A stretch of 10,284 nucleotides of DNA from Methanothrix sp. (GTDB lineage: Archaea; Halobacteriota; Methanosarcinia; Methanotrichales; Methanotrichaceae): the NCBI GenBank assembly GCA_028688175.1, contig JAQTYS010000082.1, forward strand, positions 1 to 10,284. The letters run 5' to 3'. A model generated the notes under the pieces. That model did no database searches, was not told the origin of the DNA, and was given only the letters and a program-made list of their open reading frames with translations. Both the position numbers and the translations under genes were made by a program. Positions 7,389-10,284 of the stretch are shown here, one piece after another (position 1 is the first letter of the stretch; each line of letters opens with the position of its first letter).

Positions 7389-7732
7389 GATATCGCCAGC
7401 AGAATCTGCCTTAGCATTCTATGGATAACAAGATGGCGCATAGGGTAATACCATTATTTAGATCTTATGCTGCAATGCACAATGTGGAGTCCAGAAATTA
7501 TCTTGCTTCTGTACTAATCTTATGGTGATCGAATTATTCCTATAACTTCATAACCAAACAGTTCTATTGCCAATTGCGAAATAAGCATCCAAAGGCATTT
7601 TTTGCCTGAATGTCCTTTATTGAGTCTCCGGGATTGGAAATTCAAGCTGACGTATTCTCCGAAAAACCGGAACTACAGCAAAAAATCTTATGTACGCAGG
7701 CAAAATTATCCTCTGTGCCCAATTTTTGATAA
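7389..7732. other. Intergenic stretch between the cluster and the methyltransferase gene
   Basis: 344 nt with no convincing gene. It should contain the promoter of the four-gene cluster and the 3' end of the methyltransferase transcript. A small palindrome, AGGCA-T5-TGCCT (7593-7607), could be a weak terminator for the latter. A 50-codon stop-free frame on the minus strand (7672-7520) has no clear start or recognisable motif and may be chance or a gene scrap. Confidence 0.5.
7453..7461 (-). promoter_or_regulatory. Candidate archaeal TATA box for the four-gene cluster
   Basis: On the minus strand the sequence reads CTAAATAAT about 65-70 nt before the TTG start of the UbiA gene. Spacing would allow a leader of about 40 nt. 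It is the best A/T-rich TATA-like site in the gap, but such motifs are common in this A/T-rich DNA. Confidence 0.25.
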
Positions 7733-8440
7733 TTAGAATTTTAATATCATACATTGTGTGTTGGCTATTTCAATTATATGTTCGGGCTTATCTGCAAAGA
7801 ATTCTTGAAATGCTCTTCTTACTCCCTCGGCTGCATTATAGTCATGAGAAACCATAATGCCACCCTTGCTCATTCTTTCATAAAAGAAATTAAGGCACTC
7901 TTTAGTGCTTAAATAGGTATCAACATCAAAATGGACAAAAGAAAATTTCTTGGTTTTTATTGGGTCTGCGGTCGTCGGAAAAACTCCTTTATATAAATAT
8001 ACATTTTCGTAATTCTTAAGATTTTCCTTAACCTCGTCAAACGTTCCCGCATATTGGCCTGCAAAAAATTGCTTTGAATCTATACTGCCAACCTCTGGTA
8101 GGCCTTCAAAAGTGTCGAATAAATGCAAAGTTCTGAGGCCTTTTGCCTCACATATAATTTTTGATGAACCTCCTTTATATACACCTACTTCGGCAAGATC
8201 TCCGTTGATCTTTTCAGTAACCTTCACTGCCATAAATATTGTGTAGGCCTCACTCGGGCATAATAGCAAATCGGTTTCTTTTTCGATTCGATGCAGGAGA
8301 TCAAATGTATCTCTTCGATATTTATCGTTATACGAAATTATTGTGGCTCTTTGGCTTGACAGTATATAATTTACGGCTTTTGATAGAACCACCCAAAAAT
8401 TTGCTTTGGCGTTAATCAATATTCGCGTCATTAGATGCAT
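7733..8440 (-). CDS. TylF-type (macrocin O-methyltransferase family) SAM-dependent methyltransferase
   Basis: 235 residues from ATG 8440; an ATG at 8431 (residue 4) is an alternative and neither has a strong ribosome site. The SAM-binding core is clear: GDLAEVGVYKGGSS (80-93) as the glycine-rich loop, then LHLFDTFEGLPE (105-116), the family hallmark. FVHFDVDTYLSTKECLNFFY (168-187) carries the acidic metal-binding aspartates and GGIMVSHDY (193-201) ends the core. TylF/MycF relatives are Mg-dependent and methylate sugar hydroxyls; many homologues sit in surface-polysaccharide loci. The gene lies on the same strand as the downstream glycan cluster but 344 nt apart, so it is probably a separate transcript. 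A role in O-methylating the same surface sugar is plausible but inferred. Length is normal for the family. Confidence 0.83.
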   Translation of the reverse strand: MHLMTRILINAKANFWVVLSKAVNYILSSQRATIISYNDKYRRDTFDLLHRIEKETDLLLCPSEAYTIFMAVKVTEKINGDLAEVGVYKGGSSKIICEAKGLRTLHLFDTFEGLPEVGSIDSKQFFAGQYAGTFDEVKENLKNYENVYLYKGVFPTTADPIKTKKFSFVHFDVDTYLSTKECLNFFYERMSKGGIMVSHDYNAAEGVRRAFQEFFADKPEHIIEIANTQCMILKF

Positions 8441-8726
8441 CCCATTTTCATCTTGTAGTCCAGAATGCTGTATGCAATACGAACATTATTTGAAAGTGTT
8501 TTTTGGCAAAGATTGCCAATTTGCGAATTATAGAGAACTCCTTTGCCATCTTATTGGTTACATAAATAGTAAGGCTTATAGGGGCGGCGGACAAGACTTC
8601 AAACCTCTGGTTACCTTGTATTGAAACACTCTCTGGAGCAGCGCTACTTTATCTGTCATTGTTTCATTCCGATTGTTGCTCTTGCAGTGTCTTATATTTA
8701 AGTATTTTGAAAAACAGAATCTTTTG
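8441..8726. other. Intergenic stretch upstream of the methyltransferase
   Basis: No gene seen. It holds a perfect short inverted repeat at 8503-8519 and a palindromic TATA-like stretch, CTTATATTTAAG (8691-8702), which could act in either direction. The remainder shows no recognisable structure. Beyond it begins the IS481-like remnant. Confidence 0.5.
8503..8519. promoter_or_regulatory. Operator-like inverted repeat upstream of the methyltransferase gene
   Basis: TTGGCAA (8503-8509) and TTGCCAA (8513-8519) are perfect inverted 7-mers with a 3-nt spacer. The site lies 63-79 nt before the TylF-type start codon, a reasonable place for a regulator-binding palindrome; it could equally form a small RNA hairpin. 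The right arm continues into a motif that recurs at 7566-7582. Confidence 0.35.
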
Positions 8727-9260
8727 TGTAGTCCCAAAACCTTTGACTTTATATGTCCATCAATGGGGCATGGAATATGAATAAAGCTATAAAGCTAACT
8801 GGGAGGATGATCAGATATATCGTTCGGGCTATAAAAAGAGATGCGAAATCATCAAAAGAATCGCGGAGGATGTGAAGTTAAGCCCGTCCTCTGTGAAACG
8901 TGTCTGGATGCACAGGTCGAAAACCAAGATGCTACAAATCATTAACAAATTTAGGAGAAATAAAAGGACTCTGGTTGAAGAGTCTGTTAAGCTGATACTT
9001 GAAGTCCATAAAGAGCAAAATTTGGGAGCAAGACTACTGGAAAGAATCATCGAGTTAATGATGATAGTTCGTGGCGCATTCTCGGGGTGGAAAGTTCGAT
9101 GCAAAAACAACAGATAATGATGCATTACAGCTCCTCAAAGAAGCTATGGATAGATTTGGCTGGCTGACAGGTTTTGTGCAGGTGCAGGCTGACACAGGGG
9201 CCCAATTCTATGCCAACAAGCAAAAATGGTTACTGCAAAGGCCTGAGTTTAGGGACTATG
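8727..9260 (+). mobile_element. Remnant of an IS481-like insertion sequence
   Basis: The left end is probably TGTAGTCCCAAAAC at 8727-8740. GTTTAGGGACTA at 9247-9258 is its near inverted copy (11 of 12 over the core, outer two or three bases diverged). Between them lies a broken DDE transposase. The span of about 530 bp is roughly half of a typical element of this type, which agrees with an internal deletion. The exact right boundary is uncertain. No target duplication was identified. Confidence 0.55.
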
Positions 9261-9283
9261 GTAGCGCAATCTATATTATGTAA
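8777..9283 (+). pseudogene. Degenerate IS481-like DDE transposase
   Basis: Translation begins at ATG 8777 (MNKAIKLTGRM...KRDAKSSKE). Near 8854 one base is missing, so the frame moves and continues as AEDVKLSPSSVKRVWMH, the helix-turn-helix region, to about 9055 (EQNLGARLLERIIE). A third frame resumes at about 9086 with GGKFDAKTTDN...FGWLTGFVQVQADTGAQFYANK, part of the DDE catalytic core around the second aspartate. The segment that would hold the first catalytic Asp is missing between these parts. After YANK the sequence diverges into unrelated codons and stops at 9281-9283, without the last third (third acidic residue). One frameshift plus at least one large deletion make it non-functional. 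Family assignment rests on the LGARRLE-like and FYANK-like patterns seen in methanogen elements. Confidence 0.7.
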
Positions 9284-9354
9284 GAATGGCGGTTGTGAGA
9301 CCTGCGTGAACTGCTGAGATTGGTATGGTATCACGTGGTTGAATAAAGTAATGT

Positions 9355-9639
9355 GTGGCATATGAATGGAATTTTATGGACAAGGGGCTTAAATCACATC
9401 CGTGCTGCTCGAAATGTGGTCTTGTTAAGAACGTATCTCGCGACAGACTCAGGCCAATCGGCCAGTGTTTAAATATCCTCGGAAGTATGGCAAAGGCTCA
9501 CTCATTAATCAATGCTCATATGATATCTCTTGATTTGAATTGCTTAGAAGGTCTTATAGAAAAGCAGGCAGAAGACCCGCTCCCTTCAGGGGGCGGGATG
9601 AATGCCGTACCTACTGCTATTGAACTTGAAGCGAAATAG
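9355..9639 (+). CDS. Small unrecognised ORF with CxxC motif, possibly a chimeric remnant
   Basis: 94 codons from a GTG at 9355, without a clear ribosome site; ATG at 9376 is an alternative. The N-terminal half has a CCSKCGLVKN motif (CxxC zinc-knuckle-like) followed by SRDRLRPIGQ; I cannot assign a family. The C-terminal half (EKQAEDPLPSGGGMNAVP) reads through a G/C-rich hairpin and has the flavour of a TnpB C-terminal tail. The ORF may therefore be the fusion of two decayed fragments and not a real gene. It lies between an IS remnant and tnpB. Confidence 0.3.
   Translation: MAYEWNFMDKGLKSHPCCSKCGLVKNVSRDRLRPIGQCLNILGSMAKAHSLINAHMISLDLNCLEGLIEKQAEDPLPSGGGMNAVPTAIELEAK
9576..9597. other. G/C-rich hairpin resembling an IS200/IS605 end or omega-RNA 3' hairpin
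   Basis: CCCGCTCCC (9576-9584) pairs with GGGGGCGGG (9589-9597) around a TTCA loop: nine pairs including one G-U. Stem-loops of this shape with CCC...TTCA...GGG are typical near the right end of archaeal tnpB elements, where they form the scaffold end of the guide RNA. It could instead be the left-end hairpin of the tnpB element that begins at 9687. Confidence 0.45.
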
Positions 9640-9657
9640 ATATCTAGTTAGGGGTCC

Positions 9658-9667
9658 ATAAATATTT
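9658..9667 (+). promoter_or_regulatory. TATA-like box of tnpB
   Basis: ATAAATATTT lies 20-29 nt before the ATG of tnpB, which would place the transcription start at or a few bases around the start codon (leaderless or very short leader). A GGAG at 9672-9675 also lies in front of the start. The context is a clear A/T island in mixed sequence. Confidence 0.4.
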
Positions 9668-9686
9668 CGATGGAGCAGGGATAGGG

Positions 9687-10284
9687 ATGAAGACTTCCTA
9701 CAAGTTCAGGATCTATCCTAATAGACAACAGGAAGTTCAATTGGAACTGACGCTTGATACTTGCAGGCATCTGTACAACACGGCATTGGCTGACAGGAAG
9801 AATGCCTACGAAGTTGATGGTATCAGTCGAACCTATGAGGACCAAGCAGCCAGTTTGGTGGCTGAGAAGAAAGATGGAAACTTCAAAGGCGTCTTTTCGC
9901 AGGTACTTCAAGATGTTCTTCGCAGGCTGGATAAATCCTTCAAATCATTCTTCCGAAGGGTCAAGAATGGAGAGACACCTGGATATCCTCGATTCAAAGG
10001 AAAAGGCTGGTATAAGTCGTTCACCTATCCGCAAGTTGGATTCAAGCTCGATGGTTCAAAACTGACTCTATCCAAGATCGGTTCCATCAGGATCTTCAAG
10101 CACAGGGAAGTTAAGGGGAAGATCAAGACCTGCACCATCAAGAAGGACAACCTTGGCCACTGGTATGCGATCTTGGTATCTGAGGTTGAAGATGTATCTC
10201 CGATTGAGCCAAAGACCGCTATTGGTGTAGATGTGGGCCTGAAGAGCCTGGTTGCTCTCTCCACCGGCGATACCATTCAGTATC
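9687..10284 (+). CDS. tnpB: TnpB (IS200/IS605 OrfB), RNA-guided nuclease, 3'-truncated by window
   Basis: The frame is open from ATG 9687 to the window end (199 codons). The N-terminus MKTSYKFRIYPNRQQE, then LELTLDTCRHLYNTAL, is the classic OrfB start. LDKSFKSFFRRVKNGETPGY and PRFKGKGWYKSF (about residues 82-113) match the conserved wedge/recognition part. KIGSIRIFKHREVKG leads to IGVDVGLKSL, where D182 (codon 10230-10232) is the first RuvC catalytic aspartate. The rest of RuvC and the zinc ribbon lie outside. TnpB proteins of this kind are omega-RNA-guided DNA endonucleases that maintain their element. No tnpA lies upstream in the window, so it is an IS1341-type element or relies on a TnpA elsewhere. 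The visible part has no frameshift or stop, suggesting an intact gene. Confidence 0.92.
   Translation, partial: MKTSYKFRIYPNRQQEVQLELTLDTCRHLYNTALADRKNAYEVDGISRTYEDQAASLVAEKKDGNFKGVFSQVLQDVLRRLDKSFKSFFRRVKNGETPGYPRFKGKGWYKSFTYPQVGFKLDGSKLTLSKIGSIRIFKHREVKGKIKTCTIKKDNLGHWYAILVSEVEDVSPIEPKTAIGVDVGLKSLVALSTGDTIQY

Noticed and set aside
7520..7672. 50-codon stop-free frame on the minus strand ending in FGYEVIGIIRSP
   Set aside because: No good start, no recognised motif, and a frame of this length is likely by chance in a 344-nt gap; mentioned only in the gap description.
9648..10276. Minus-strand ORFs opposite the tnpB start and a plus-strand ORF at 9754-10065
   Set aside because: They overlap the clear tnpB frame that starts at 9687 and runs off the window; none has recognisable protein features.

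Overview
The window most likely comes from an archaeon, and a methanogen such as Methanothrix or a Methanosarcina relative is the best guess. The reasons are a secreted C25 peptidase with a PLL-like propeller, A/T-rich TATA-like elements, GGTGA/AGGAG ribosome sites with ATGA start/stop overlaps, an IS481-like transposase remnant of a type common in methanogens, and a lone IS1341-type tnpB. This placement is inference; no rRNA or other marker gene is present.

Layout. Positions 1-2976 (+) hold the 3'-most part of a large secreted cysteine peptidase of family C25 (gingipain-like): propeptide, caspase-like catalytic domain, then seven PLL-type beta-propeller blades. A strong hairpin follows. Convergent to it, on the minus strand, runs a tightly packed four-gene cluster read from 7388 down to 3097. 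The order is a UbiA-family prenyl-phosphate phosphoribosyltransferase (DPPR-synthase-like), a PHP-domain phosphoesterase, a four-helix SMR/EamA-type transporter and a polytopic GT-C-like glycosyltransferase. Every junction overlaps (ATGA, 8 nt, ATGA), so the four are very probably co-translated. The glycosyltransferase carries its own seven-bladed PLL-like propeller at the C-terminus, built from one blade plus three nearly identical 267-bp two-blade units.

Upstream of the cluster, on the same strand, is a TylF-type (macrocin O-methyltransferase family) methyltransferase at 8440-7733, flanked by two gaps of about 340 nt. From 8727 to the right edge lies a mobile-element graveyard. It contains an IS481-like remnant with a frameshift and a large internal deletion, a small unrecognised ORF with a CxxC motif and a transposon-like hairpin, and the 5' part of an intact-looking tnpB (IS200/IS605 OrfB) that runs off the window.

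Working model (inference). The four-gene cluster looks like a lipid-linked pentose pathway. The UbiA enzyme would attach phosphoribose to a polyprenyl phosphate, the PHP enzyme would remove the 5-phosphate, the SMR-like protein would flip the lipid-sugar outward, and the GT-C enzyme would transfer the pentose to a surface acceptor. The lectin-like propeller would hold that acceptor. The neighbouring surface peptidase shares the same propeller fold, which suggests both act on or bind the same cell-surface or sheath material.
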